Source: Trichormus sp. NMC-1
GTDB lineage: Bacteria > Cyanobacteriota > Cyanobacteriia > Cyanobacteriales > Nostocaceae
Assembly: GCF_001858025.1 (NCBI RefSeq)
Contig: NZ_LZQD01000007.1
Span: forward strand, 159,879-223,878
Direction of reading: 5' to 3'
Length of the DNA: 64,000 bases
Part shown: positions 17,685 to 26,040 of the stretch, piece by piece
Numbering within the stretch: the first letter of the stretch is position 1
How the letters are laid out: each line of letters begins with the position of its first letter
Translations under genes and position numbers: made by a program
The notes under the pieces: generated by a model
The model's database searches: none
The model's input: only the letters and a program-made list of their open reading frames with translations
What the model was told of the DNA's origin: nothing

Positions 17685-20600
17685 ATGAATAATCAAGAAA
17701 GTCCTCCTGAGAATAACGATAACTCTTTACGAACTATTTTAAGAGCAATTAGGCTATCTCAAGGTCAATTATCACTGATTTTTCTGCGCTGTAATTATGC
17801 TAAATTACGTCAGCAAATAGCAGCACAACTCAAAAAAGAAACTTCTATACCCATTAAAGAAATTACTTTATCAGAATCAGTTAAAAGTCTGTACAATCAA
17901 ATATCTCAAGAATTGGGAAATGAACAACCACAAGCTTTAATGATTTCTGGTTTAGACTCTGTTAAAAACATAGACGTAGTTTTGAGTTTGTCTAATCAAA
18001 TTCGAGAGGAATTTAGAAAAAACTTTCCTTTTCCGATCTTGATCTGGATAGATGATCAAATTCTCAGAAAAATTATCAGAGTCGCACCAGATTTAGAAAA
18101 TTGGGGTAGTATTCTGGACTTTGAAAATGATTCAGAGGATTTAATTAATCTACTTCAACACACAACAGAAGGAATTTTTACTAATGATGTTATTCCTACT
18201 CCTCAAATTTACAAAGAAATAGAATCAGCACGTCAGGATTTACAAGATAGAGGAGAAGATATAAACCCAGAAATACAAGCAGGTTTAGACTTGGTTTTTG
18301 GTTTACGGGAATATCAACAAGATCATCTAGATGATGCCTTAATTTATTATCAACGTAGTCGAGAATTTTGGCAAGCGAATAATAATTTAGAACGTCACGG
18401 TATAACATTGGTGAAAATCTCCTTAGCTTATACTCGAAAAGCTGAAATCAATAATACTGAAAATCAAGAAAATTGGCAAAATGCGAGAGATTATTTACAG
18501 CAAGCTTTAGATATTTTTGAAAAAGCAGAAAGATTAGATTTAGTAATTGAATATAACAACCGTTTAGGTGAAATATTACGACATTTAAAAGCATGGAATG
18601 ATTTAGAAAGTTTCGCTCAAAAATCTCTAAAATTATATGAAAACCTCTCTCCAAACCTCTCTCCTACAAGGAGAGAGGCTTTAATTCCCCATTCCCTAGC
18701 AGGGAAGGGGGTTAGGGGGTTAGGTCAAAATTATGGTTTTCTCGCAGAAGTAGCATTAAAAAATGAAGAATGGACAAAAGCAAACCAGTACGCGCAGCAA
18801 GCATTAGATATTTTAACTAATATTCCTAATATTCCATCTCAAGAATATGGTTTATATCGCTTACTTTTTGCACGTTCTCAAATATTTTTAGGAGAAATTT
18901 CCGCAGCAATTAAAAATTTAGAAACTGCAAAAAATGAAAGCCTCCCACAATATAATCCTAAACTATATATTGATATATTAGAAGAATTAAATTTACTGTA
19001 TTTTCAAGAACAACAATATTTGAAAGCTTTTGAAATTAAACAAGCAAGATTACAAATTAAACAACAATATGGATTTATAGCTTTTGTTGGTGCATCTTAT
19101 TTAAACCCCCAACGCAAAGTTATTAAATCTGAAAATTCAGATATTGAAGATACAGGAACAATTGCTCAAGAAATTTCTGCTTCTGGTAGAGAACAAGATG
19201 TAAAACGGTTGCGGGGAAGAATTGCAGGAAATGAACATAAATTAACTGTCATTCATGGACAGTCTGGAGTTGGGAAAAGTTCAATTTTACAAGGTGGTTT
19301 AATTCCTGCACTTCAACAAGAACCTATTGGAGAACGTGATGCTTTACCGATACTTTTACGAATTTATACAAATTGGATAGAAATTTTAGGACAGTATTTA
19401 CAATCAAATGTACAAACATTATCCAAATTAAATGTAGAGACGTTCCATGGAACGTCTCTACACTCTACGGATACAATTATTCAACAATTGCGAAAAAACG
19501 CCGATAAAAATTTATTAACAGTTTTGATATTTGACCAATTTGAAGAATTTTTCTTTGTCTATACTGAGCAAAAACAAAGAAGACAATTTTATGACTTTTT
19601 ACGAGTCTGCTTAGATATTCCTTTCGTAAAAATTGTCCTTTCTTTACGAGAAGATTATTTACATTATTTATTAGAATTAGATCGTTTAGTGGATTTAACA
19701 GTTACTAACAATAACATTCTTGATAAAAATATTCGTTATCATTTGGGTAATTTCTTGCCCGAAGATACTAAAGCAGTGATTAAAAGTCTCACTGAAAAAA
19801 CACGTTTTTATTTACAAGCAGAATTAATAGATGAATTAGTAAAAGACTTAGCAGGAGATATTGGGGAAGTTAGACCGATTGAATTACAAATTGTGGGGAC
19901 ACAATTACAATCAGAACAAATTAAAACTTTAGATCAATATCGAGAATTTGGTAAAGAAAAATTAGTTGAAAAGTTTTTAGAAGATGTTATTAAAGATTGT
20001 GGTGCAGAAAATAAAAAAGTTGCTCGACTGGTTTTATATTTACTCACAGATGAAAATGGCACAAGACCTTTAAAAACTCGTATTGAGTTAGCAGAACAAT
20101 TTGTAGAAGACAGTGAAAACCTAGATTTAGTCTTACAGATTTTCGTTGCGTCGGGTTTGGTGTTATTGTTACCAGAATCACCTGCGGATAGATATCAATT
20201 AGTACATGATTATTTAGTTGAGTTTATTCGTCAACAACAGGGAAATGAGTTATTAGCAGAACTAAACAAGACAAAGGTAGAATTAAAACAGCAGCAACAA
20301 GCAACAAAAATATTAGCAGATGCGAAAATTCAAGCTGATGAACAAATCAAAAAAGGAGAAAAAAGATTAAAATTAAGTTCTGGTTTAGCTGTGGGTTTAG
20401 TAATAATTGCGGGTATGGCTTCTGTTTATGGGATGAATCAGTTGAAAAAGTTGAAAAAAGCTAACACTGACTTAGAAACAGTACAGTACCAAATTAGAAC
20501 GGCTAAGGTTGATCTGAAAACCACCCAAGAGTTATTAGAAAAAGCAGAAATTTATAAGTCCTACATTTCGGTAAAACCTAAAGAAACAATCAAAGCTGCG

Positions 20601-21056
20601 AAAGAGATAATCCCTGAACTTGAGAAATATAAAAAGAATCAGTTCCCAATTGGTCTAAATGGAGATAGCCTCAAGCCAGATGCATTCCTCAAATTCTTCA
20701 ACAGGAGAAATCTGCCATTTGCGTTTTATGTAAAACGTGTTTCACTGGGTGACTATTCTGCCTACGATCAGAATATCGCCACGCTAAATAAGTACATCAA
20801 AGATATCATCAACCAGGAGATTGACCAATGCGAATATACGATCACTAAACTTGAGGATTACAAAAAGAATAACTGGCCAATTAGTCCAAACGAAGATAAC
20901 CTCAAAGACCCATTCCTCACCTTCTTTAACAGGAGAAATCTGCAATTTGCATTTTATGTAAAACGTGTTTCACTGGGTGACTATTCTGCCTACGATCAGA
21001 ACATCGCGACGCTAAATAACTACATCAAAGAACTGAAAGCAGAGTTTCAACCATAA
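17685..21056 (+). CDS. TPR - STAND NTPase (nSTAND1-like) - membrane protein with duplicated C-terminal module
   Basis: A 1123-residue protein from ATG 17685. Order: an N-terminal region of about 180 residues possibly another degenerate NTPase-like domain (ALMISGLDSV, LIWIDDQILRK); TPR helices about 200-470 (YQRSREFWQANNNLERHGI, NYGFLAEVALKNEEW); NTPase domain about 490-800 with Walker A VIHGQSGVGKSSI and Walker B LTVLIFDQFEEFF, plus a winged-helix-like LVHDYLVEFIRQQ; coiled coil; one membrane helix near 892-915 (LAVGLVIIAGMASVYGMNQL); coiled coil; and two copies of a 62-residue module ending the protein. STAND proteins are signal-responsive switches in cell death, defence and signalling. The TPR part would sense, the C-terminal repeats would be the effector or anchor; both are inferences. 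In-frame repeats are listed separately. Confidence 0.75.
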   Translation: MNNQESPPENNDNSLRTILRAIRLSQGQLSLIFLRCNYAKLRQQIAAQLKKETSIPIKEITLSESVKSLYNQISQELGNEQPQALMISGLDSVKNIDVVLSLSNQIREEFRKNFPFPILIWIDDQILRKIIRVAPDLENWGSILDFENDSEDLINLLQHTTEGIFTNDVIPTPQIYKEIESARQDLQDRGEDINPEIQAGLDLVFGLREYQQDHLDDALIYYQRSREFWQANNNLERHGITLVKISLAYTRKAEINNTENQENWQNARDYLQQALDIFEKAERLDLVIEYNNRLGEILRHLKAWNDLESFAQKSLKLYENLSPNLSPTRREALIPHSLAGKGVRGLGQNYGFLAEVALKNEEWTKANQYAQQALDILTNIPNIPSQEYGLYRLLFARSQIFLGEISAAIKNLETAKNESLPQYNPKLYIDILEELNLLYFQEQQYLKAFEIKQARLQIKQQYGFIAFVGASYLNPQRKVIKSENSDIEDTGTIAQEISASGREQDVKRLRGRIAGNEHKLTVIHGQSGVGKSSILQGGLIPALQQEPIGERDALPILLRIYTNWIEILGQYLQSNVQTLSKLNVETFHGTSLHSTDTIIQQLRKNADKNLLTVLIFDQFEEFFFVYTEQKQRRQFYDFLRVCLDIPFVKIVLSLREDYLHYLLELDRLVDLTVTNNNILDKNIRYHLGNFLPEDTKAVIKSLTEKTRFYLQAELIDELVKDLAGDIGEVRPIELQIVGTQLQSEQIKTLDQYREFGKEKLVEKFLEDVIKDCGAENKKVARLVLYLLTDENGTRPLKTRIELAEQFVEDSENLDLVLQIFVASGLVLLLPESPADRYQLVHDYLVEFIRQQQGNELLAELNKTKVELKQQQQATKILADAKIQADEQIKKGEKRLKLSSGLAVGLVIIAGMASVYGMNQLKKLKKANTDLETVQYQIRTAKVDLKTTQELLEKAEIYKSYISVKPKETIKAAKEIIPELEKYKKNQFPIGLNGDSLKPDAFLKFFNRRNLPFAFYVKRVSLGDYSAYDQNIATLNKYIKDIINQEIDQCEYTITKLEDYKKNNWPISPNEDNLKDPFLTFFNRRNLQFAFYVKRVSLGDYSAYDQNIATLNNYIKELKAEFQP
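18641..18727. repeat. Interspersed repeat inside the STAND coding sequence
   Basis: The stretch CCTCTCTCCAAACCTCTCTC through AGGGAAGGGGGTTAGGGGGT has the form of the dispersed hairpin repeats seen outside genes at 34985-35025 and 25680-25725. Here it is read in frame between TPR helices, adding about 29 residues (ENLSPNLSPTRREAL, then PHSLAGKGVRGLGQ) without stops. Confidence 0.75.
19434..19461. repeat. 28-bp perfect palindrome in the STAND coding sequence
   Basis: GTAGAGACGTTCC and its exact reverse complement GGAACGTCTCTAC with centre AT form a perfect palindrome. Its arm GTAGAGAC(G/A)TT recurs in the intergenic hairpin at 62899-62927, so it is a member of a dispersed family. In the protein it encodes VETFHGTSLHST in the NTPase domain before Walker B. 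Confidence 0.8.
20619..20804 (+). repeat. STAND C-terminal module, copy 1 of tandem duplication
   Basis: A 186-nt unit encoding about 62 residues with core NRRNLPFAFYVKRVSLGDYS and AYDQNIATLNKYIKD. Copy 2 (20850-21035) is nearly identical at nucleotide level over the last 110 nt, indicating a recent duplication. Confidence 0.85.
20850..21035 (+). repeat. STAND C-terminal module, copy 2 of tandem duplication
   Basis: Same 186-nt length as copy 1, separated by a 45-nt linker. Core residues NRRNLQFAFYVKRVSLGDYS and AYDQNIATLNNYIKE differ from copy 1 by very few residues, while the first 25 residues are more diverged. Confidence 0.85.
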
Positions 21057-21257
21057 ATTTCAATTCAGATAATGTTAGGATTTAGGAATTAATCACGATA
21101 ATATGCTGTATTATCTTGTTCATCGTTTAATATTGTTAATGCTTAAATCCAGTACATCCTGATATGGCTACGCCACGCTTCGCTATCAGACAATAATTGA
21201 TTATATAATCCTGTTCATCCTTAAATCCTGGATATCCTGATTCTGATAATATTAATT

Positions 21258-21953
21258 ATGTCAATAAACGTACTAATTCCCCATTCCCCAACAACAGAAT
21301 ATCACTGTAACACTGACTTAAGTCTCTATGATTCTCCTGAATGTGTCCGTTTAGCAACTCAAGCCGCAACAGGACGACATTTGAAAATCACATCCAATCA
21401 TCAAGATACAGCTATAGAAGTTCTTTTATGTGAAGATGATTATCCAGGATGGTTATCTGTTCAAGATTTGCAATTTCTCCAACCAGCAGAAGCAGTATAT
21501 CAACCCCAATTCATCTCAGCCGCAGAAATTCAACAACGCATACCGGAAATTATCGCTTTTACTCAAGCTGCAAAACAACAAGATAATTATTACCTTTGGG
21601 GTGGAACTGTAGCACCAAATTATGACTGTTCTGGTTTAATGCAAGCAGCATTTAAATCTGTGGGTGTGTGGCTACCAAGAGATGCTTATCAACAAGAAGC
21701 TTTTACCCAACCAATTGATATTAATGAATTACAACTAGGGGATTTAATATTTTTTGGCACTCCTCAAAAAGCAACTCATGTAGGTTTATATTTAGGTGAT
21801 AGTTGCTATATTCACAGTTCAGGAAAAGAACAAGGACGTAACGGAATTGGAATTGATCAACTTTCGGAACAAGGAGATCAAATTAGTCAGTCATATTATA
21901 AACAATTACGCGGTGCTGGGAGAGTTGTGAACAGCTATGTTGGTAATTCGTAA
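21258..21953 (+). CDS. NlpC/P60 (C40) peptidase with SH3-like domain
   Basis: A 231-residue protein. Residues about 15-85 form a bacterial SH3-like domain (DSPECVRLATQAATGRHLKI, EDDYPGWLSV), and 100-225 an NlpC/P60 domain with catalytic Cys in NYDCSGLMQAAF, His in KATHVGLYLG and the polar residue in CYIHSSG. It matches the cyanobacterial gamma-D-glutamyl-L-diamino acid endopeptidase type that cleaves peptidoglycan stem peptides. No signal peptide is seen, in line with cytosolic muropeptide recycling enzymes of this family. It follows the STAND gene by 200 bp containing a repeat fragment (GCTACGCCACGCTTCGC near 21167); no functional link is established. Confidence 0.88.
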   Translation: MSINVLIPHSPTTEYHCNTDLSLYDSPECVRLATQAATGRHLKITSNHQDTAIEVLLCEDDYPGWLSVQDLQFLQPAEAVYQPQFISAAEIQQRIPEIIAFTQAAKQQDNYYLWGGTVAPNYDCSGLMQAAFKSVGVWLPRDAYQQEAFTQPIDINELQLGDLIFFGTPQKATHVGLYLGDSCYIHSSGKEQGRNGIGIDQLSEQGDQISQSYYKQLRGAGRVVNSYVGNS

Positions 21954-21956
21954 TTT

Positions 21957-22085
21957 GTAATTCCTCGTTCCCATACTCTGTATGGGAATGAATTCTACAA
22001 GGCTCTGCCTTTAGTGACTCTAGAGGCAGAGCCTCTGTGATATGATTCCCAGTCAGAGACTGGGAACCAGCTAACTGTTTTAATA
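21957..22085. repeat. Nested inverted-repeat element
   Basis: Contains hairpins TTCCCATACTCTGTATGGGA (21969-21988), AGGCTCTGCCT ... AGGCAGAGCCT (about 21999-22036) and TTCCCAGTCAGAGACTGGGAA (about 22045-22065). Three successive palindromes suggest a nonautonomous interspersed element, common in Nostocales intergenic DNA. No coding content. Confidence 0.7.
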
Positions 22086-22090
22086 TCCCT

Positions 22091-23080
22091 ATGACCAATT
22101 ACCAATTACCAATTACCAATTACCAATTACCAGATGTATCCGTAGTTGTACCCATAAAAGATGAGGTAGAAAGTTTACCTTTATTACTAGAAGCCATTTC
22201 TTCCACTCTCACAGCTAGTAATTTAAATTATGAAATCATCTGTGTAGATGATGGTTCTAGCGATGGTACGGCGGAATTTCTCAAGGAACAAGCCCAAATC
22301 CGCACTGATTTAAAGGCGGTAATTTTGCGACGTAACTACGGACAAACTGCGGCAATGGCGGCTGGGTTTAATTATGCCACAGGGAAAGCGATCATCACTT
22401 TAGATGCAGATTTGCAAAATGACCCGGCTGATATCCCTATGTTATTAGCAAAGCTGGATGAGGGATATGATTTGGTCAGTGGTTGGCGGCAAAATCGCCA
22501 AGATGGGGCGGTAAATCGGTTGCTTCCTTCTAAAATTGCCAATTGGTTAATTCGCCGCACTACTAGCGTGTATATTCATGATTATGGTTGTTCTCTGAAA
22601 GCCTATCGTAGCGAATTAGTTGCAGATATGAATCTTTACGGGGAATTACACCGATTTTTACCGGCTTTGGCATATATCGAAGGGGCGAGAATTACGGAAT
22701 TGCCTGTGCGTCATCATGCGCGACGCTTTGGAAAAAGTAAATATGGGATTTCACGGACTTTCCGAGTATTGATGGATTTGTTAACTATTCTGTTTATGAA
22801 GAAGTTTCTCACCCGGCCAATGCACGTTTTTGGACTGTTTGGTTTAATTTCAATGGTTTCTGGGTTGGGAATCGGCATTTACCTGACTTTCCTGAAATTG
22901 GTTTGGGCTGAAATGATTGGGAATCGCCCTTTGCTGATTTTGGCGGTTTTATTACTAGTAACAGGCGTGCAGTTATTTTGCTTCGGTCTATTGGCAGAGT
23001 TATTGATGCGGACTTATCATGAATCTCAAGGAAGGCCGATATATCGGGTGCGAGAGGTGGTGGCAAAAAATGTTAAGTAA
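22091..23080 (+). CDS. Family 2 glycosyltransferase (polyprenyl-phosphate sugar transferase type)
   Basis: A 329-residue GT2 enzyme with VSVVVPIKDEVESLPLLLEA, the nucleotide-binding DDGSSDGT, the metal motif DADLQNDPADIP and GWRQNRQDGAVNR, followed by two membrane helices near residues 232-262 and 275-300. This is the DPM1/ArnC/GtrB-like layout, transferring sugar from a nucleotide donor to a lipid phosphate at the membrane. The ATG lies within an array of ACCAATT heptamers, so residues 2-13 (TNYQLPITNYQL) are repeat-encoded. Possible later start codons exist only past the conserved VSVVVP strand, supporting this start. Confidence 0.85.
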   Translation: MTNYQLPITNYQLPDVSVVVPIKDEVESLPLLLEAISSTLTASNLNYEIICVDDGSSDGTAEFLKEQAQIRTDLKAVILRRNYGQTAAMAAGFNYATGKAIITLDADLQNDPADIPMLLAKLDEGYDLVSGWRQNRQDGAVNRLLPSKIANWLIRRTTSVYIHDYGCSLKAYRSELVADMNLYGELHRFLPALAYIEGARITELPVRHHARRFGKSKYGISRTFRVLMDLLTILFMKKFLTRPMHVFGLFGLISMVSGLGIGIYLTFLKLVWAEMIGNRPLLILAVLLLVTGVQLFCFGLLAELLMRTYHESQGRPIYRVREVVAKNVK

Positions 23081-23127
23081 CGTAACAATAGAAAGACAAA
23101 TTACTTAGCATTAAAATTGCATCTGCC

Positions 23128-24354
23128 GTGAAAGCTTTTGATACTTTTGACCGTGATCTGCGGCGAAACCTGCTGATATTATTTGCGGCGGGTTTATTAT
23201 TTTGGTCAAGTTTAGCTTCATTGTTGCCGACTTTACCCTTGTATATCGAATCTATTGGCGCGACAAAGCAACAAATTGGGACTGTGATGGGTAGCTTTGC
23301 CATTGGGATGTTGCTATTTCGTCCCCTAGTTGGTGCATTAGCAGATAGTCGGGGGAGAAAGATTGTGTTGCTGATTGGAATGTCAGTGGCAGCGATCGCT
23401 CCCCTTGGTTATTTGGTAGTAAAATCACTTCTACCTTTAATGGTAATTCGTGCCTTTCATGGCATCAGTATTGCCGCCTTTGGTACAGCTTACATCGCCT
23501 TAGTAGGAGACTTAGCACCAGAACACCGTCGTGGTGAAGTCATCGGTTATATGAGTTTGGTTAATCCCGTCGGTGTAGCACTTGGTCCGGCTATAGGTGG
23601 ATATTTAATGGCAGTAGCTGGTTATACTCCATTATTTATTTTCTCTGCTGTTTCCGGTAGTTTGGGTTTACTATGTATCTTGCCCATTGTCAATCCACCT
23701 ATTCTTGAACAACCTACAAAGACTGCTGATGATGGATTTTGGCAATTGCTGATTAGTCCCCGTGTGCGTGTACCCGCTATTGTTCTGTTACTAATTGGTT
23801 TGTCTTTAGGTACTGTACATACATTTATCGCTTTGTACATCAAATCAACAGGGGTAGATTTAAATGCTGGGTTGTTTTTTACTGCCGCTGCTATATCTAG
23901 TTTTAGTATTAGATTGTTTGCCGGTCGAGCTTCTGATAAATATGGACGTGGTTTATTTGTAACTTTTAGCTTGATTGCCTATACTTTAGCAATGGTATTT
24001 ATTTGGCAAGCAAACAGCGCCTTAATTTTCCTAATAGCAGCAGTTATTGAAGGTGCAGCTTCTGGTACTGCTATTCCCATGATTTCTGTGATGATGACAG
24101 ATCGAGCCTTACCCCATGAACGGGGGCGAATATTTGGCGTATCTTTAATGGGCTTCGATATTGGACTGGCTATAGCTGGCCCAGTGGTGGGTTTTATTGC
24201 TGAACAAATCGGCTATCGCAGTATGTTTGGTTTTGCGACTGGTTTAACTGTCTTGGCCATTCTGATTTTCGTCACCCAGTCTAGCCGCGATTTATCCCAT
24301 TCCCTGCGCTTTGCCTTCGGTCGTGGTAAAGATGTTTATGCTTTGAAAAGATAA
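23128..24354 (+). CDS. Major facilitator superfamily transporter
   Basis: A 408-residue protein with twelve predicted membrane segments and MFS landmarks: LADSRGRKIVLLIGM in the loop 2-3 position, GDLAPEHRRGEVIGYMSL and, in the second half, GRASDKYGRGLFVTFSLIA. Start GTG at 23128 (VKAFDTFDRDLRRN). The drug-efflux-like DHA1 group is the closest match by pattern. The substrate is unknown. It follows the GT2 gene with 47 bp between and may be co-transcribed. Confidence 0.85.
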   Translation: MKAFDTFDRDLRRNLLILFAAGLLFWSSLASLLPTLPLYIESIGATKQQIGTVMGSFAIGMLLFRPLVGALADSRGRKIVLLIGMSVAAIAPLGYLVVKSLLPLMVIRAFHGISIAAFGTAYIALVGDLAPEHRRGEVIGYMSLVNPVGVALGPAIGGYLMAVAGYTPLFIFSAVSGSLGLLCILPIVNPPILEQPTKTADDGFWQLLISPRVRVPAIVLLLIGLSLGTVHTFIALYIKSTGVDLNAGLFFTAAAISSFSIRLFAGRASDKYGRGLFVTFSLIAYTLAMVFIWQANSALIFLIAAVIEGAASGTAIPMISVMMTDRALPHERGRIFGVSLMGFDIGLAIAGPVVGFIAEQIGYRSMFGFATGLTVLAILIFVTQSSRDLSHSLRFAFGRGKDVYALKR

Positions 24355-24359
24355 AATAT

Positions 24360-24390
24360 AGCAGGAGTCAGGAGTCAGGAGTCAGGAGTA
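24360..24390. repeat. GGAGTCA tandem repeat
   Basis: Four copies of the heptamer CAGGAGT in a row directly after the MFS stop codon. The same unit occurs near 25827, 25886, 62890, 62990 and inside the 3' end of the glycosyltransferase gene at 43835-43850. Confidence 0.75.
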
Positions 24391-24463
24391 AAACCCTCTT
24401 GTAGTGGAAGTTTCATTATCAATTGATGTCTTAGCCACCCTGTCCACGGCTATAAAAATATAT

Positions 24464-24512
24464 ATAATAAAATGCACAAACCCTAAACAAAGAGCTTGTG
24501 CAGTTTATTATA
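24464..24512 (-). terminator. Hairpin terminator after tRNA-Arg
   Basis: Arms ATAATAAAATGCACAA and TTGTGCAGTTTATTAT around a 17-nt loop, 12 nt beyond the 3' end of the tRNA on the minus strand. AT-rich ends on both sides make it potentially bidirectional, also serving the MFS gene. Confidence 0.65.
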
Positions 24513-24523
24513 TTTTCATTTAA

Positions 24524-24597
24524 CGGGCGAGGAGGGATTCGAACCCCCGACACCGTGGTCCGTAGCCACGTGCTCTAGTCCACTGAGCTACACACCC
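24524..24597 (-). tRNA. trnR: tRNA-Arg (anticodon ACG)
   Basis: The minus strand reads GGGTGTG (acceptor) - GCTC..GAGC D arm - anticodon stem CGTGG/CCACG with loop CTACGGA (anticodon ACG) - TTCGAAT T loop with stem GGGGG/CCCTC - CTCGCCC plus discriminator G. Total 74 nt. One T-T mismatch sits in the acceptor stem. No encoded CCA. It decodes CGN arginine codons after A34-to-inosine editing. Confidence 0.93.
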
Positions 24598-24635
24598 TTA
24601 ACCGACTGCATCTAACAATAACACATCTTTCCCAA

Positions 24636-25142
24636 ATGACGCAAGATATTTTTGCAAATTCTGTTAACTTAACTCATCTCGATGATCAAGGAGAGGCGCA
24701 AATGGTTGATGTGTCTGACAAAATCCCTACTGTGCGCCAAGCTGTAGCGAAAGCCAGGGTGCGGATGCTACCAGCCACCTTTGCCGTCATTCAAGCCGGA
24801 AATGCTCCTAAAGGGGATGTTTTGGGAACTGCTAGGTTAGCGGGGATTATGGCCGCTAAACAGACCTCTAATTTAATTCCCCTCTGTCATCCTTTACCCT
24901 TACAAAAAATTACAGTTGAGGTAATACCAGATCCCCAACTACCTGGTTATCAAATTTATGCCACAGTGAAAACGAAAGCTGAAACTGGTGTAGAAATGGA
25001 AGCTTTAACTGCGGTTTCTGTGGCGGCGCTGACTTTGTACGATATGGCAAAAGCTTTAGAAAAGTCGATTCAAATTGAATCCATTAGTTTGGTAAGTAAG
25101 ACTGGTGGAAAATCAGGAGATTATAGCAATTCGGGATTTTAG
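24636..25142 (+). CDS. moaC: Cyclic pyranopterin monophosphate synthase
   Basis: A 168-residue protein with MoaC motifs MVDVSDK near residue 23, [35 protein letters not shown] near 80-95 and [20 protein letters not shown] near 122-141, ending [13 protein letters not shown]. It acts with MoaA in the first step of molybdenum cofactor synthesis, needed in cyanobacteria for nitrate reductase. Full length. Other moa genes are not adjacent. Confidence 0.95.
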   Translation: MTQDIFANSVNLTHLDDQGEAQMVDVSDKIPTVRQAVAKARVRMLPATFAVIQAGNAPKGDVLGTARLAGIMAAKQTSNLIPLCHPLPLQKITVEVIPDPQLPGYQIYATVKTKAETGVEMEALTAVSVAALTLYDMAKALEKSIQIESISLVSKTGGKSGDYSNSGF

Positions 25143-25193
25143 ATTGGGTAATTGGTGATGAGAAAATCTATTACCAATTACCCATGATCTAAC

Positions 25194-25391
25194 CTACTGA
25201 ATCTCCCCTATAGCTTTGTTAAGTTCGGTTGGATCTTCATATTCTTCATCTTCTGGCAATTGTTCTAGTAATGAAAGCAGCTGCTTGTCGGCTCCTTGCT
25301 CTCTAGCGTGTTCAATCAATTCTTCCTTATTAGCAGGATAGTCAACACCTTTCAAATGTTTTTGGAGTTCAACTGGATTTGCTTTAGCCAT
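25194..25391 (-). CDS. DUF2795 small acidic protein
   Basis: A 65-residue protein from ATG at 25389-25391 (MAKANPVELQKHLKGVDYPA, then NKEELIEHAREQGADKQLLS). A DUF2795-type helical domain occupies residues 3-50, followed by an acidic tail (LPEDEEYEDP). An upstream in-frame start at 25454 would add 21 poorly conserved residues and is rejected. Function unknown; similar domains are short nucleic-acid or protein-binding modules only by speculation. Confidence 0.72.
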   Translation of the reverse strand: MAKANPVELQKHLKGVDYPANKEELIEHAREQGADKQLLSLLEQLPEDEEYEDPTELNKAIGEIQ

Positions 25392-26040
25392 TTTTATCCA
25401 CCGCTTTAGGTCATTACCATCTTCACAAGTGGATTGATTAACTCCCTCTATCAAAAAGATGAATAAATGTTAATTCAAAAAAATAAAAATTCATCCAGTT
25501 GGTTGATGTAAAAATTTAGGGATAAAAACTGATAGTTCTCTATTTTTTTTGTTTTTTAGGCGGTGCGTTAAAAAATTTCTCATTCATCAACTAGGATTGC
25601 TATAGCTGTTGAGACATGAGCATAAAAATTGAGAATATTTGATAATTACAGCGGTTTCCGCTCTTATGAAGTACATCTTAGCCCCCTCATCGCTTGCGGG
25701 GAGGGGGTTGGGGGTGGGGTTCTTGTACCTCATAACACTGGGAAGTGCTGTATTTGATAATACAGCAGATTGCAGATCAATGAGGTACAGAATCAAAATT
25801 GAAACCTAGACACCAAGCCTGTTTTACTCCTGACTCCTGAACCGATAGCGCAGCGTGGCGTAAGCCATAGGTCTGCGAAGCGTCTCCTGACTCCTGAATT
25901 CTGCTGTAAGTAAGTGGGCGTTAAAAAATATAATATAAACCTAACCCCCCAACCCCCTTCCCTACCTCTCCCTGACCCTCTCCTAATTTTTGCTTTCCGT
26001 AAGTTCTCAGTGATATTTCTCACCAAGAGATGTTAAAACT
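25392..26040. repeat. Repeat-rich intergenic region
   Basis: About 650 bp with no credible gene. It holds a GC-rich hairpin block near 25681-25726 (CCCCTCATCGCTTGCGGGGA), an 80-bp dispersed repeat at 25761-25840 also present at 62820-62899, a palindromic fragment near 25842-25890 (GATAGCGCAGCGTGGCGTAA), GACTCCTGA heptamers, and a pyrimidine-rich AACCCCCCAACCCCCTTCCC block near 25943-25985. The last 50 bp should contain the promoter of the GAF gene. Confidence 0.7.
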
